Assembly (NCBI GenBank): GCA_963789555.1
Contig: CAWBKY010000004.1
Location: 248,001 to 312,000, forward strand
Length of the DNA: 64,000 nt
Direction: 5' to 3'
Source of the DNA: JACXTP01 sp963789555
GTDB taxonomy: Archaea; Thermoplasmatota; Thermoplasmata; Methanomassiliicoccales; UBA472
Below are positions 17,921-28,426 of the stretch, piece after piece. Within the stretch, counting starts at the first letter, position 1; every line of letters starts with the position of its first letter. A program made the position numbers and the translations under genes. The notes below the pieces were generated by a model. That model saw only the letters and a list, made by a program, of their open reading frames with translations, was not told the origin of the DNA and made no database searches.

Positions 17921-19372
17921 ATGGTTTGGAAGGGCCCCATTCAGAAGGTCGATGATTATCGCTGGGAGATCCCCCAGAGCTACAAGGGCGGTATGCGCAC
18001 CAGCGCCGTCATCTACGCGGACCAGCACATGATGGAGATGATATGCCAGGACAACTCCCCCGAGCAGGCGGCCAACGTCGCCTGCCTGCCGGGCATAGTG
18101 GGGAAGTCCTTGGCCATGCCAGACATCCATTGGGGCTATGGCTTCCCGATCGGGGGCGTGGCGGCCATGGACGCCGAGGAGGGTGTGATCTCTCCCGGCG
18201 GCATCGGTTTCGACATCAATTGCGGCGTGCGGCTGATCCGCACCAACCTGACCGAGGCCGACGTCAGGCCGAGGATCAAGGAGCTGGTGGACGTCATCTT
18301 CAAGAACGTCCCCGCGGGGGTGGGCTCCGAAGGCGTGGTGGACGTGGCCAGCTCGCAGATCGATGAGATCCTGAGGGACGGCGCGGAATGGGCGGTCCGG
18401 AACGGCTACGGTTGGCAGGAGGACCTGCGCACCACCGAGGAGGGCGGGCGCATGGAAGGGGCCGACCCGAGCAAGGTCTCCGCCAAGGCGAAGCAGCGCG
18501 GCGTGCCCCAGGTCGGCTCATTGGGCTCTGGCAACCACTTCCTGGAGGTGGACCGGGTGGAGAAGGTGTACGACCAGGAGGCGGCGAAGGCCTTCGGCCT
18601 GTTCGAGGGCCAGGTCACCGTGACCATCCACTGCGGCTCGCGCGGCTGCGGGCACCAGATCGCCACCGACTACCTGCAGGTGATGGAGCGGGCGGTCAAG
18701 AACAACAACATGCTGCTGCCGGACCGGCAGCTGGCCTGCGCGCCCACCCACTCCAAGGAGGGCGAGGACTATTTCGCCGCCATGCAGTGCGGCGCCAACT
18801 ATGCCTGGGCCAACCGGCAGATGATCATGCACTGGGTCAGGCAGGGCTTCGAGACCGTGTTCCGCCGCAAGGCCGAGGACATGGACATGGGGCACGTATA
18901 CGACGTGGCGCACAACATCGCCAAGGTGGAGGAGTACGATGTCGACGGCAAGCGCCGGAAGGTCTACGTGCACCGCAAGGGGGCGACCAGGGCCTTCCCC
19001 AAGGACCGACGGGAGGTGCCGGAGCAGTACCGTGCCGTGGGACAGCCGGTCATCATCCCCGGCGACATGGGCGCTGGCTCCTACGTTCTGGTGGGCCAGG
19101 AACAGGTGATGCGGGAGGCGTTCGGCTCGGCCTGCCATGGTGCGGGCAGGGTCATGTCCCGCGAGGCGGCCATCCGCAAGTACACCGTCAACGGCATCCG
19201 TCATGACCTGGAGTCCCGCGGCATCTATGTCAAGGCCTCCACCAGGGACGGCATACTCGAGGAGGCGCCCGGCGCCTACAAGGACGTGGACGAGGTCGTA
19301 AAGGTCGTCCACGGTGCTGGCCTGGCCCGTCCGGTGGTCAAGCTCACCCCGATCGGGGTCATGAAGGGCTGA
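17921..19372 (+). CDS. rtcB: tRNA-splicing ligase RtcB
   Basis: The GTP- and Mn-dependent RNA ligase that joins 2',3'-cyclic phosphate and 5'-OH ends in archaeal tRNA splicing and RNA repair. All 483 residues are in one frame, the usual length without an intein. Motifs include AMPDIHWGYGFPIGGVAA, GGIGFDINCGVR (metal-binding Asp and Cys), GSLGSGNHFLEV, HCGSRGCGHQ and the guanylylated histidine in SACHGAGRVMSR. A TATA-like element (GTTTATCTA) lies about 40 bases before the ATG, and AAGTGAG is just upstream of it. Confidence 0.97.
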   Translation: MVWKGPIQKVDDYRWEIPQSYKGGMRTSAVIYADQHMMEMICQDNSPEQAANVACLPGIVGKSLAMPDIHWGYGFPIGGVAAMDAEEGVISPGGIGFDINCGVRLIRTNLTEADVRPRIKELVDVIFKNVPAGVGSEGVVDVASSQIDEILRDGAEWAVRNGYGWQEDLRTTEEGGRMEGADPSKVSAKAKQRGVPQVGSLGSGNHFLEVDRVEKVYDQEAAKAFGLFEGQVTVTIHCGSRGCGHQIATDYLQVMERAVKNNNMLLPDRQLACAPTHSKEGEDYFAAMQCGANYAWANRQMIMHWVRQGFETVFRRKAEDMDMGHVYDVAHNIAKVEEYDVDGKRRKVYVHRKGATRAFPKDRREVPEQYRAVGQPVIIPGDMGAGSYVLVGQEQVMREAFGSACHGAGRVMSREAAIRKYTVNGIRHDLESRGIYVKASTRDGILEEAPGAYKDVDEVVKVVHGAGLARPVVKLTPIGVMKG

Positions 19373-20316
19373 TCAACCAAAGGCCACGATGGCCAGGGTG
19401 AAGATCGCATAGACCGCCAATAGGGCGATACCACCGATGCGGTTGATATCCTTCCGCGGTAGCGGAGGGCCATCAAGACCGCAACCAGGAGACCGGATAT
19501 CAACGCCAGTCCGATATAGACATCGGAGAGGGCGAAGCTCACACCGGCTATGGCCGAGGCGGTGCCTGCCACCACCAGGGTGTTGAACGTCAGCGTGCCC
19601 ATCAAATTCCCGACGGCGATGTCCTGCTGCCCCTGCCGGGCGGCGATGATGCTGACGGTCAGCTCGGGCAGCACGGTCCCCACGGAAACAATGGTGATGC
19701 CGACCACCAAGGTGCTAATGCCCAATTCCAGAGCCAAGTCCACGGCCGAGCTCACCGTAAGCTCTGCCCCCAGTGCCAAGGCACCGATGCTGATGATTAT
19801 GAACGCCACCCCCTTCATCAGCACCCGCCGGTCCACCTTCCGCTTCTCCCTTTCCTCCACATAGGCGCAGCCACGGAAGCAGCGTCGCAGATATACCAAA
19901 TAACCAAGGAAGGCGACCAGCATGACCACCCCCTCCCATCGCTCCAGTCTGCCATCAGAGGCAAAGATGGCCATCAGACCGATGCCAAGCAAGGCAGCGT
20001 AGGCCTCCCTCTTCACAGTGTCGAAGCCACAGACGATGGGCAGGAGCACGGCGAACGCCCCCAGCACCAGCGTGAGGTTGTTGATGTTGGCCCCGATCAC
20101 GTTCCCGATGGACACCTGGGCCTCCCCTTCCAGGGCGGAGAAGAGGGCGAGGAACAGCTCCGGGGCCGATGTGCCGAAGGCGACAATGGTGGCGCCGACC
20201 ACCAGCGGGGTGAGGCCCAGCTCGGTGGCGGCGTCCGACGCGCCGGAGATGAGCAATCTCCCTCCCACATAGATTATCGCTAGACCGACCAGTAGGACCA
20301 AAGCTTCCCAGAGCAC
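19373..20316 (-). CDS. Sodium/calcium exchanger family protein (YrbG-like), small C-terminal frameshift
   Basis: About 313 residues with ten hydrophobic helices. The two alpha-repeats of the CaCA superfamily are clear: VVGATIVAFGTSAPELFLAL near residue 40 and VVGITIVSVGTVLPELTVS near 205, each with the conserved ion-coordinating Glu. An indel at about 19455 shifts the last segment; the correct end is RKDINRIGGIALLAVYAIF followed by TLAIVAFG, stopping at 19373, one base from the rtcB stop. It would exchange Ca2+ or another cation for Na+ or H+ across the cell membrane. Confidence 0.88.
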
Positions 20317-20401
20317 GCCGGTGATTTAGAGCTGTTCGGATATGATTGTTTCCCCGCCGCGGGAGGTACGATGGCAGGATGAGGGCCGGTGAGGGACTGG
20401 T

Positions 20402-23400
20402 TCAGCGCTTCCTTCTCGAAAGCAGGAACGCTGCCGCTCCGCCGACCACGAGCGACACCGGCACCAGGACCCATATCGGGTCTATCCCATCGTCAGTGCT
20501 CTCGGTCGACTCACCGGCCATTGTCACCGTTCCCATCTGCACCGGTGACGTGCCGACCCATACCTCCCTGGACACCGGAACGAATCCGGCCTTGGTTATG
20601 TTCAACACCACCGTTCCAGGCTGAACTTGGATGGTGAAGGAGCCGTCGGCCCCTGTGATGACCTGACCTCCGGGATGGGATATCACGGTCGCCCCGGCGA
20701 CCGGGGCACCAGCATCGTCCAGCACCGACCCCGCTATGAATACCACATTGGGCATCACATCGAGCGCGGTGGCGTTGCCCCCGACCCCGACCGAATTGAA
20801 GGCCTCCACCTTATAGTCCCGCGCCAGGCCGATTTCCTGGAGGGACATGGGGATGGTCAAATCGGTGGCTCCGGTGGTGGTGAGGAGGACAAAATCCATC
20901 GACCCGTTCAAGCGGTGATATACCCGGTACCGTACCTGGGCATCTCCCCCTTGCGCCGGAGACCAGTCGAGAACTATGCGGTTAGGCTCGGAGGAGGCTG
21001 AGATGGTGCGGATGGGGCCAGGCACGCTAACCGGCATGGCGGACATCGGCGCACTGGCGTTCCCCGACCCGACCAGGTTGTACGCCAGCACCGTCACTGA
21101 ATAGGATATACCTCCCTCAAGACCGGTTATCGTGATGTTATCGGCGGAAGTGTTGGAGTATAGCACGCCATCCAGGTACACTTTGTAACCCAGCACAGGG
21201 GCGCCTCCGTCATCGTCAGGAGCCGCCCATATCGCGAAAAGGCCCCTGACCAGGGGCTCGAGGGCATAAAGCTCCGGTGCACTGGGTAGGGTGCAGGGAT
21301 GATCACGGACGATATTGGAAATCATCCCGTCCCCGATGGAGTTCACCGCGCCTACCTTGTATGCATAGGTCTGGCCGTTGGTCAGCCCCTCGTCTGTGTA
21401 TTCGTTACCTTGCATGGTGCCGAGCTCGGTCCAGTTGCTCAGTCCAGGCCATTGCTTGTACAGCATGTAGCCGGTGATGGGCGACCCGCCGTTGTAGGGG
21501 GTGGTCCATGCTAGAGCGACCTGACGGTCCCCCCAGATAGCGCTCAGATCAGGGGCGTTAGGCACGGTCTTCTCGATCAGGGTCAGGCCATCGCTGGCCC
21601 CGCCCAGACCTGCCGCGTTGTGCGCCCGGACCGTCAGGATGTAACTGACACCCAGGCTCAGGCCGGACAACTCTGCCGAGGTGCCAGAGACGGTCTTTGA
21701 TTCGACGCCGTTGAGATAAATGACATAGTGGTCGATGGTAGAACCGCCATCATAGGTCGGCGGCGCCCAGCTGAGGTGCGCCACACCATCGATTATATCC
21801 CCTTGCAGTCCAGTCGGCACGCCCGGGACGGTGTAGGGGGAAGCGGTGGCATTCCCGCTCCTTGGACCTTCGCCATGCTGATTGTAGGCCGAGACCTGGT
21901 AGGAATATCCCACCCCGGCGGCCAGACCCTCGTCGAGGTAATCGGTCCCTGGCACGGTGGCGATGTGCTCCCATCCCTCGGAGTGGTTCCAGCGATAGAC
22001 ATTGTAACCGTCGACCCCTACCAGGTCGGAATTGTTGGCCGGTTCCCAATGCAGCTTGACGGAAACATACATGGCCGAAGCATTGAGATCGTACACTCTC
22101 CCCGGAGGCCCTACCAAGTAGGCCAGAGGTCTGAGGTCCTCAATCCCCATGAATGGATAGGTCTTTACGGGGTAAGGGACATCCACAAACCCGTCCAGGT
22201 CGACGTCCGGTCCGGTCAGGTCGGACCATAGGTTGCCTGGTCCGTTGGTCCCGTTCTGCCAAAGGTTCCCCGGGCTGGAGTCACTCTTGTAGTCCCTGGC
22301 CTGGGCCTGGGCCTCGTCATACTCGCCCCCCGCCCCATTGTTGTCCTTGAACTCGTTCAAGAAGACCATGTTATTGAATGACCCTGAATCGAAAAGGACC
22401 GCGAAATCGCTGTTGTTTACGAAAAGGTTGCCATGGACGATGTTCTGGTTGTTCGCAGACCCGAAGAACAACCCATATGTGCCATTCTCATACCGGTTCC
22501 CCGTCACATTATTACGGTGGTTCCAATGCTCCATGTATGTGCCGATATAGCACTCGGAGATATCGTTGTCAGATATTCGATTATCATCGAAGTACGTAGT
22601 GAAGATGCCCCAATAGCAATCCTCGATGACGTTGTCCTCGACAAGAACATTGCCTGAGCAGAACGACAGCCATATGCCGGCCAGACAATCCCGGGCGGTG
22701 TTGTCCCTGATGACGATATCCTGACATGAGACCGCCTGCACCATGATGCTCGAAGAGTTCTGCTCCTGCCCTTGCACCGTCGCGTTCGTGCAGTTGTATA
22801 GGAGTACCTCCCCGGCGCCGCTGGGTATGTCCACAGCGGTCATATCCAGGTCATGGTAGTAGTAGATCGGTTTTCCGTTCACTGAATTGTTGAATATCTG
22901 GTTGCCATCCAGGCCACCGGAGACGTACAGCTCCATGGTGATGGAACAGTTGAGGAAGGTGTTGGCATGGATGAGGTTCCCCGAACCGGTCAGATAGATC
23001 CCATATCCTCGGGCTATTAGGCCCAGGTCGTCGATCGATATGCTATTGCCGTGGAAGATGTTGCCTGAGACGTTGCAGTTCTCGCCATGCATGCTCAGCA
23101 AGACTTCGGAACTGTTCTCCCCGTCCCGACCGACCTCATTGTCCTGGATGCCGCAGAGCTCGGATGAATAGACCTCGATCGGAACGATGCAATCGAAGAC
23201 CTGGTTCTCGACCACAAGGCAATCGCTGCTGCCCATCAGCGTAATCCCCGACTCGCTTCCATTCACCAGGCTGCCATTCACCCGACATTGCTGTGAATTG
23301 TCGAAGACCACTCCGAAACCCTCGTTCCTGGTCAGCGTCATGTTGTCGATGCTGACGTTGGTGGCATTGTACAAAGCGACCCCGGCGGAGTATGTGAAAT

Positions 23401-24019
23401 CACCACGTTCGGTGGCTGTGGTGTTCCGCACCGAACCGTCGCAAATTTCGACATGGTACGTGGTGTTCCCCAGAAATAGGCCGTCCCCCTGGCCTTCGGC
23501 ATCGAGGTCGAGGTTGGCAATGGTTATGGGATCGGAGGGGCTGCCCACACCAGGCCAGCCATAGAATGATTGATGTCCGAGGAGGAGCTCGTCGTTGTCG
23601 ATGCGTATGCTCGTGGGAGGCGAATCGATACCAGGACTGGCCACCACAAAGCTGACCTGACCGTTCCCCTCATCGTTCACTGGCTCCACGAAGTAGAAAA
23701 TGATGCTCCCGTCGACGACGTTATCGTCGAACCAATAGGTCTGGGTCACGTCCCCAACCTTGGTCGCATTGGTCAGGTTGTTGTCCGACCCTTGAAAAAC
23801 CCGATAATAGGTGGCTCCGTTCTCGGGCACGGACCAGGTGACCAGTACCTTCCCGACCCCGGAGATGGCCTCAAGTGAAATGACCGGACCAGGGGGGGTT
23901 TCGGCTGACGGGTCCTTGCCCTTAAGTTCAAAGACGTCGGCCTGCAATAGGAAAAATAAACTGGTGAAAATAATAATCAACGTTATTGTTAAAGTCAGTA
24001 TCTTCCCCATTGCATCCAC
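20402..24019 (-). CDS. Large surface protein: signal, FN3, NosD-type beta-helix, FN3 array, carboxypeptidase-regulatory domain, C-terminal anchor
   Basis: A 1,205-residue secreted protein in one intact frame. Residues 1-27 are a signal or membrane anchor (LTLTITLIIIFTSLFFLLQ). A fibronectin-III-like domain follows (residues 45-130), then a right-handed parallel beta-helix with many NosD/PbH1-type repeats (about 190-620, for example GYGIYLTGSGNLIHANTFLN and GLFFGSANNQNIVHGNLFVNN). Five or so FN3 domains follow (about 640-1090, each ending in SYQVSAYNQHGEG-like strands), then a carboxypeptidase-regulatory-like domain (VFIAGSVLDDAGAPVAGATV). The end is a membrane helix plus SRRKR. N-glycosylation sequons are dense. 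GTG 24019 or ATG 24010 is the start. Substrate and role are unknown; glycan binding or processing is plausible. Confidence 0.8.
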   Translation of the reverse strand: MDAMGKILTLTITLIIIFTSLFFLLQADVFELKGKDPSAETPPGPVISLEAISGVGKVLVTWSVPENGATYYRVFQGSDNNLTNATKVGDVTQTYWFDDNVVDGSIIFYFVEPVNDEGNGQVSFVVASPGIDSPPTSIRIDNDELLLGHQSFYGWPGVGSPSDPITIANLDLDAEGQGDGLFLGNTTYHVEICDGSVRNTTATERGDFTYSAGVALYNATNVSIDNMTLTRNEGFGVVFDNSQQCRVNGSLVNGSESGITLMGSSDCLVVENQVFDCIVPIEVYSSELCGIQDNEVGRDGENSSEVLLSMHGENCNVSGNIFHGNSISIDDLGLIARGYGIYLTGSGNLIHANTFLNCSITMELYVSGGLDGNQIFNNSVNGKPIYYYHDLDMTAVDIPSGAGEVLLYNCTNATVQGQEQNSSSIMVQAVSCQDIVIRDNTARDCLAGIWLSFCSGNVLVEDNVIEDCYWGIFTTYFDDNRISDNDISECYIGTYMEHWNHRNNVTGNRYENGTYGLFFGSANNQNIVHGNLFVNNSDFAVLFDSGSFNNMVFLNEFKDNNGAGGEYDEAQAQARDYKSDSSPGNLWQNGTNGPGNLWSDLTGPDVDLDGFVDVPYPVKTYPFMGIEDLRPLAYLVGPPGRVYDLNASAMYVSVKLHWEPANNSDLVGVDGYNVYRWNHSEGWEHIATVPGTDYLDEGLAAGVGYSYQVSAYNQHGEGPRSGNATASPYTVPGVPTGLQGDIIDGVAHLSWAPPTYDGGSTIDHYVIYLNGVESKTVSGTSAELSGLSLGVSYILTVRAHNAAGLGGASDGLTLIEKTVPNAPDLSAIWGDRQVALAWTTPYNGGSPITGYMLYKQWPGLSNWTELGTMQGNEYTDEGLTNGQTYAYKVGAVNSIGDGMISNIVRDHPCTLPSAPELYALEPLVRGLFAIWAAPDDDGGAPVLGYKVYLDGVLYSNTSADNITITGLEGGISYSVTVLAYNLVGSGNASAPMSAMPVSVPGPIRTISASSEPNRIVLDWSPAQGGDAQVRYRVYHRLNGSMDFVLLTTTGATDLTIPMSLQEIGLARDYKVEAFNSVGVGGNATALDVMPNVVFIAGSVLDDAGAPVAGATVISHPGGQVITGADGSFTIQVQPGTVVLNITKAGFVPVSREVWVGTSPVQMGTVTMAGESTESTDDGIDPIWVLVPVSLVVGGAAAFLLSRRKR

Positions 24020-24280
24020 ATCTCCTTGATGGATAGGAAAAATCCTCCGATATAATATAACCTATCCAAATGGAGGGGGTCTTACCACGTCTCGACCCGT
24101 CATATAAAGATAAGACCAGACCTGATACCCCATCCTACCTTCTCGATTTACCAGGATCGGTATCTAGGTTCGCTCGCTGTCACCATTCTCCGCTTCGATG
24201 ACATCGGCCATCGGACTCTTCTCCCCTATCGGCCCGAGGTGGAATGACGGTGCAATGGCTTACTACGGATCAAGTCCGAC

Positions 24281-25596
24281 TCACTGGAACAGCACTCGTT
24301 CCGTGGCTTTGCGCACCCTCTCGCGGTGGCGTTCCGGAGCGGACACCATCACCGCCCAATCGTGCACCCCCCGGCTCTGGATGGCCTTGGCCAATGGCGA
24401 GTAGCGGGACAACGGCCGCACCCGGTCCTCGTCCAGTATCGGCACCTCGGTCTTGCCCAGCCTCGGTTCGGTCAGCAGCATCTCCCGCGAAGGCATGTCC
24501 ACGATGACATCGGCATGGTCCACCCCGGCCCGGTCGGCGATCTCCCGCTCCTTGGCCTTGCGCCTTTCGTAATCGGTGAGCTTGGCCAGGTCCTCCAGCT
24601 GTTCCTCCTCCAGGTCGTTGATGTTGAGGGAGAAGGAACGCTTGTAGAGCTGACGGTACTTGAGCAGGGTCATGATTCGTGCCGCCTTCCCGCCCTCGGC
24701 CGCCAACCTCTCTGACAACGAGGCGTCCGTGTCCCGGTGGATGGTCTCGATGGTCCGGTCGCTGGCCTGCTCCACCGCCTTGCAGAGCATCATCTCCGCG
24801 ATGCGCACCGTCTTGTGGAAGTAGACCGAGGTGTACATCAGCGAGCGGGCCACCATCAGGCCCTCCACCGCCACCAGGCCGTTCTTCCTGATCGTGACGT
24901 CGCCATGGTGCAAGGTCATGGTGTCGATGAGGCGGTCCAGGTCGATGGTGCCATGGGCCACGCCGGTGTAATGCGCGTCGCGAAGCAGGTAGTCCATCTG
25001 GTCCGCGTCCACCGGACCGTGGATGATCTGCCTGAGGTAATGGCGCTGGTTGAAATGCTCTTGACCATTGTCCTGGCTCAGTGTGCTCTGACCTATGGGT
25101 ATGCTCTCTACCGGGGAGACGATGATGTCGGAGACCAGGTGCGGGTCGATGCCTTCCTCGCTCCAACCGCTCGCCGATGGAGGGCAGCGTCCCGATTATC
25201 CCTTCCTCCTCCGGGCTCAACACCTTCAGGTCGCCATGGATCATGGCCCGGCCGACCTCGGTGTGGTCCAGACCGGTGCGGTGCTCCAGCACCTCCTCCA
25301 AGGTGTGCGAGTAAGGGGAGTGCCCGATGTCGTGCAATAGCGCGGCGGAGAGCACCAAGCGATTTCTCCTCCGCCTTGAGCCCCAGGGCGTCCGCCATCT
25401 TGCCGGCGATGCAGAACGCCCCCAGGGAATGCTCCCAGCGGGTATGGTGCGCCCCGGGGAACACCAGGTAGGCCAGGCCCAGCTGGTGCACGCCGTGCAG
25501 CCTCTGCAGCTCCGGCCGGTGCATCAGGTCCACGAAGACGCCCTCGACCCTGACGGAACCGTGCACGCTATCGTGGATGACCTTGAAATCTGGCAC
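24281..25596 (-). CDS. HD-domain phosphohydrolase, dNTPase/SAMHD1-like (frameshifted)
   Basis: The protein begins VIHDSVHGSVRVEGVFVDLM, has the first metal histidine in HHTRWEHSLG, the HD motif in ALLHDIGHSPYSHTLEEVLEH, and the downstream DADQMDYLLRDAHYTGV (third metal ligand region). This order identifies the COG1078 family of HD phosphohydrolases, relatives of dGTPases and SAMHD1. Length is about 435 residues. Two indels, near 25370 and 25175, break the frame. The GTG at 25596 is used, and a TTTAAATAATAAT tract about 20-30 bases upstream suggests a leaderless transcript. Confidence 0.85.
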
Positions 25597-25753
25597 GATG
25601 ACAAAATGGAATTATTATTATTTAAAACACATTTAATACAAGCGAGGTCGTGAGACGCGGTGCTTCTTTGCATCGATGAACGGAACCGAGGCTAAAATGA
25701 ATGTCACCAGGCCCGTCCAGCGAGCCTGGATTAGAAGGAATGATGAGAAGGGA

Positions 25754-26131
25754 TTACTCGTATCCGCCCTTCATCTTGTGGCGGTCCACACGGATGCCGC
25801 TGGGCGTGACCACGATGAGGTTGTTGCCGATGGCCGCCACGTCCCCGTTGGTGTCGCGGGCCACGTTCTTGAGCTCGTTGGTGACGCGCTTCAGGTCGTT
25901 GGTGTCGTTGGCCATGTTGGTGTAATCGATGAGCACGATGTCGCCATTGTAAACAGGCTGGGACACCTTTGCCACGTCCTCGTAGCGGTAGATCTCGGCG
26001 ATCTTGACGCTGCATCCGGACATGGAGCCCTCATCTTGGACATATAGAGCACCGAGGTCGATGTATTGGTCCGTCTCGACCGGAGTCACTTCATCCTTGC
26101 CCTTCCTGGTAGACTTCTTTAGCAGTGGCAT
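25754..26131 (-). CDS. sepF: Archaeal cell-division protein SepF
   Basis: A 125-residue SepF (DUF552) protein with IDLGALYVQDEG, VYNGDIVLIDYTNMANDTND, LKRVTNELKNVARDTNGDVA and the conserved end NNLIVVTPSGIRVDRHK. In archaea with FtsZ, SepF anchors the Z-ring to the membrane. The N-terminus MPLLKKSTRKG is basic and partly amphipathic, as expected for membrane attachment. ATG 26131 is preferred over ATG 26137 because GAGGG sits six bases upstream of it. The frame is intact. A TATTAATAA tract near 26172-26182 is the likely promoter. Confidence 0.9.
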   Translation of the reverse strand: MPLLKKSTRKGKDEVTPVETDQYIDLGALYVQDEGSMSGCSVKIAEIYRYEDVAKVSQPVYNGDIVLIDYTNMANDTNDLKRVTNELKNVARDTNGDVAAIGNNLIVVTPSGIRVDRHKMKGGYE

Positions 26132-26305
26132 AAGCATCCCTCTGATTGCACAGATGTAAGCGCATCCTCGCTTATTAATATTTCGAGGGAAGGATGGAAT
26201 GGAGCAAGATGCTGGATGTATGCATTTTTTATTTTATAATACTATAACATATATTATTAAAAACGCATCTGCCAACGAAATATTATAAGAATTGGGTTAA
26301 TAATA

Positions 26306-27328
26306 TTAGACCGAGGAGATGCGCAGGTTGAGGTTGAGGCTCTGCACCTCGTTCATGACCGCCTCGGCGATGCGCTCCTCCGCCGTCGTGCCGGCGTAGT
26401 CCTCCATGTACTCAGGAGGCGAAGGCAACGGGGGCGCCCCGTCCGTATAGAGGAGGAACCAAAGTTTGTACTGGCCGGTGACGTTGAAGGAGAACCTGTA
26501 GGGGAGCTCCCATTGCGGGGTCCAATTGCCCTCCAGGTCGACCGGCACGCTCTCCAGCTCAACGAAGAAGCTGTCGACGTAATACATGTGGTCGACGTCA
26601 AGGGTCTCGTTGATGAGCGTGGCGTTGACCAGCCATACCTCCACCGTATAGTTCACCTCGCGCTGCTCGTGGTTCACGATCCCCACGATGACCTCGCCCT
26701 CCTCCCCGACAGTGAGGTTGTTGGGGTAGTTGCTCGCCGTGCCGTCCGGTCCGAGGATGTAGAACTCGGTGAAGGCCTCGCCGGGGCGGGGCACCGCGAC
26801 CACGTAGATCAAAGCGGAGACGGCCAGGACGATGCTTATCACCAGGACGATGGTCAGGGCCTTGTCCGCACCCTTCTCGGCCTTGAAGGATGTCATCAAT
26901 GACCGGTATGTCGCCCCTATGTCGAAAGGGACGAAGGGGTCCTTGGACCTCTGTCTCCGGTAAAGGCCCACCAACCCTACGCCGACGTTGTAGGCGGAGA
27001 GGCAGACCAGGATGGGCTCGAGCCTTATCCCCCAAGGCGTGTAGTTCAGCCCGAAGCCTATGAGCGGGGCGATGGCGATGCTCAGCCCGAAGGAAAGGGC
27101 GATGCGCTCGATGCTCTCCAGGTCCTCCTTGTCGGGAAAGAGGGCCAGGACCGTGACGTAACCGGGGATGAAGAGGATGAACGGAAGGCCGAGGATGATA
27201 CGAAGGACGTCCCCTGGGAGGGCATAGATGGCCAGGATGAGAAGGGGTGTGATCGTAAGGATGGAGATCACGTCCCAGTCCCTATTCAGGTCCGGCCGAG
27301 GCACAGCGTGCCGATTCTGTCCGTCCAT
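26306..27328 (-). CDS. DUF1616 family membrane protein
   Basis: A 340-residue protein. The first half has four or five membrane helices (VISILTITPLLILAIYALPG and IILGLPFILFIPGYVTVLAL, the family signature 'lPf.lFiPGy'). One more helix near residue 180 (ALTIVLVISIVLAVSALIYVV) leads into an outside domain with TEFYILGPDGTASNYPNNLT and REVNYTVEVWLVN, which carries N-glycosylation sequons. DUF1616 proteins are found near archaeal surface-glycan genes; no biochemical role is established. A clear paralogue lies at 48980. It is divergent from the cassette that begins at 27422. Confidence 0.8.
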   Translation of the reverse strand: MDGQNRHAVPRPDLNRDWDVISILTITPLLILAIYALPGDVLRIILGLPFILFIPGYVTVLALFPDKEDLESIERIALSFGLSIAIAPLIGFGLNYTPWGIRLEPILVCLSAYNVGVGLVGLYRRQRSKDPFVPFDIGATYRSLMTSFKAEKGADKALTIVLVISIVLAVSALIYVVAVPRPGEAFTEFYILGPDGTASNYPNNLTVGEEGEVIVGIVNHEQREVNYTVEVWLVNATLINETLDVDHMYYVDSFFVELESVPVDLEGNWTPQWELPYRFSFNVTGQYKLWFLLYTDGAPPLPSPPEYMEDYAGTTAEERIAEAVMNEVQSLNLNLRISSV

Positions 27329-27421
27329 AATAAAGGTTATGGGAGACGGGCTCCAGGCTCCATCCGTTGCTTCGAGGCACGCCTTATTGATTTCTCATTA
27401 TGATCGTGGTATTTCCTTTAA

Positions 27422-28426
27422 ATGCGGGAGCTCAAGGAATGGATATATAAACTATGGAACATTGTCAATCATGTGCACAAAGGTCTGGTCCTCGTCAGGA
27501 TATCCATGGTCGTCGTAGCTCTACTGGTCCTTTCGATAATATTCCTGTCCATCGTGCCCCTGCTACAAGGGGGCATAAAGGTCGAGCTTCCCGAAGCGGA
27601 CCAGATCGAATGGAGCTATAATGATACGGTCCTGACATCCGACCTGAACATCAATGTCTACAACGGCGGGTACCTGTCCATCAGCGATTTCCGTTTCTGG
27701 GTGGAAATAAACGTCAACAAATCCGAGTATTTCGTCCAGTCGGACTCCGTCAGCGTGAGCCTCAAAGGCCACCAGTGGACCGAGGTCCATGTACCGGTGA
27801 ACATCAACCTTGGCCAGATTGATGCTGCGAGGGTGGAGGAGATGCTTTTCGATGGGGCCGTCCTTAGGATCAACGGGGGCATGACCACCTATGCCGCCGC
27901 CAATCTGGTCCACCTCTCGGCCCAGCTGATCCATTACGTGAATTACTCCCTGCCCTCGGTGGTGAGTGTGCTCAACCTTAGCGCTGAAAAGGCACAACTC
28001 CATCAAAAGGTGCAGGGCTGGGAGCTACAGGTCCCTTATGCACTGAACTCCACCCAGCTTGGTTATGGATGGAACGCCACCTTGGAGTACCATTTGCACA
28101 ACTCCACGGCGGTCCTGGGGGAGGGGAACAAGACATTCGTCCTGGGGGAGGGTCTTTCCGACAATCTGTCCTTCCCTATCTCCAACCAGACGGCCGAGCG
28201 ATTGAGCAATGGAACAGAGACGTTATTCTTCGACCTGACGCTTGACCTTGGGCTGGCCTCGAGGAACTTCACGTTCTCGACCGATTGGACCGGGAATGGG
28301 TCTGGCTTGACATCGACCATGCCCTTCGCCCCCATGGCCCAGGAGGACCAGTCACCAGGGATCGAGGTTATTTCGATCGATCGTCTATATGAAATCCCAT
28401 CGTGGGAAAGGGTCGTGATGCCATGA
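27422..28426 (+). CDS. Cassette protein A1: N-terminally anchored outside protein, unknown function
   Basis: A 334-residue protein with one membrane helix at residues 25-50 (RISMVVVALLVLSIIFLSIV) followed by PLLQGGIKVEL and an all-beta-looking outside region of about 280 residues. That region holds two consecutive similar blocks (TSDLNINVYNGGYLSISDF and a later GYGWNATLEYHLHNSTA), several N-x-S/T sequons and no cysteine. I do not recognise the family. The closest relative is the protein at 30495, with the same anchor, the same 'VPL.QGG' junction and 'T.D....YNGG...I.D..F'. The stop overlaps the start of the next gene (ATGA). The frame is intact. Confidence 0.7.
   Translation: MRELKEWIYKLWNIVNHVHKGLVLVRISMVVVALLVLSIIFLSIVPLLQGGIKVELPEADQIEWSYNDTVLTSDLNINVYNGGYLSISDFRFWVEINVNKSEYFVQSDSVSVSLKGHQWTEVHVPVNINLGQIDAARVEEMLFDGAVLRINGGMTTYAAANLVHLSAQLIHYVNYSLPSVVSVLNLSAEKAQLHQKVQGWELQVPYALNSTQLGYGWNATLEYHLHNSTAVLGEGNKTFVLGEGLSDNLSFPISNQTAERLSNGTETLFFDLTLDLGLASRNFTFSTDWTGNGSGLTSTMPFAPMAQEDQSPGIEVISIDRLYEIPSWERVVMP

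Noticed and set aside
17921..19372. Possible intein in RtcB
   Set aside because: The protein is 483 residues with all motifs at normal spacing.
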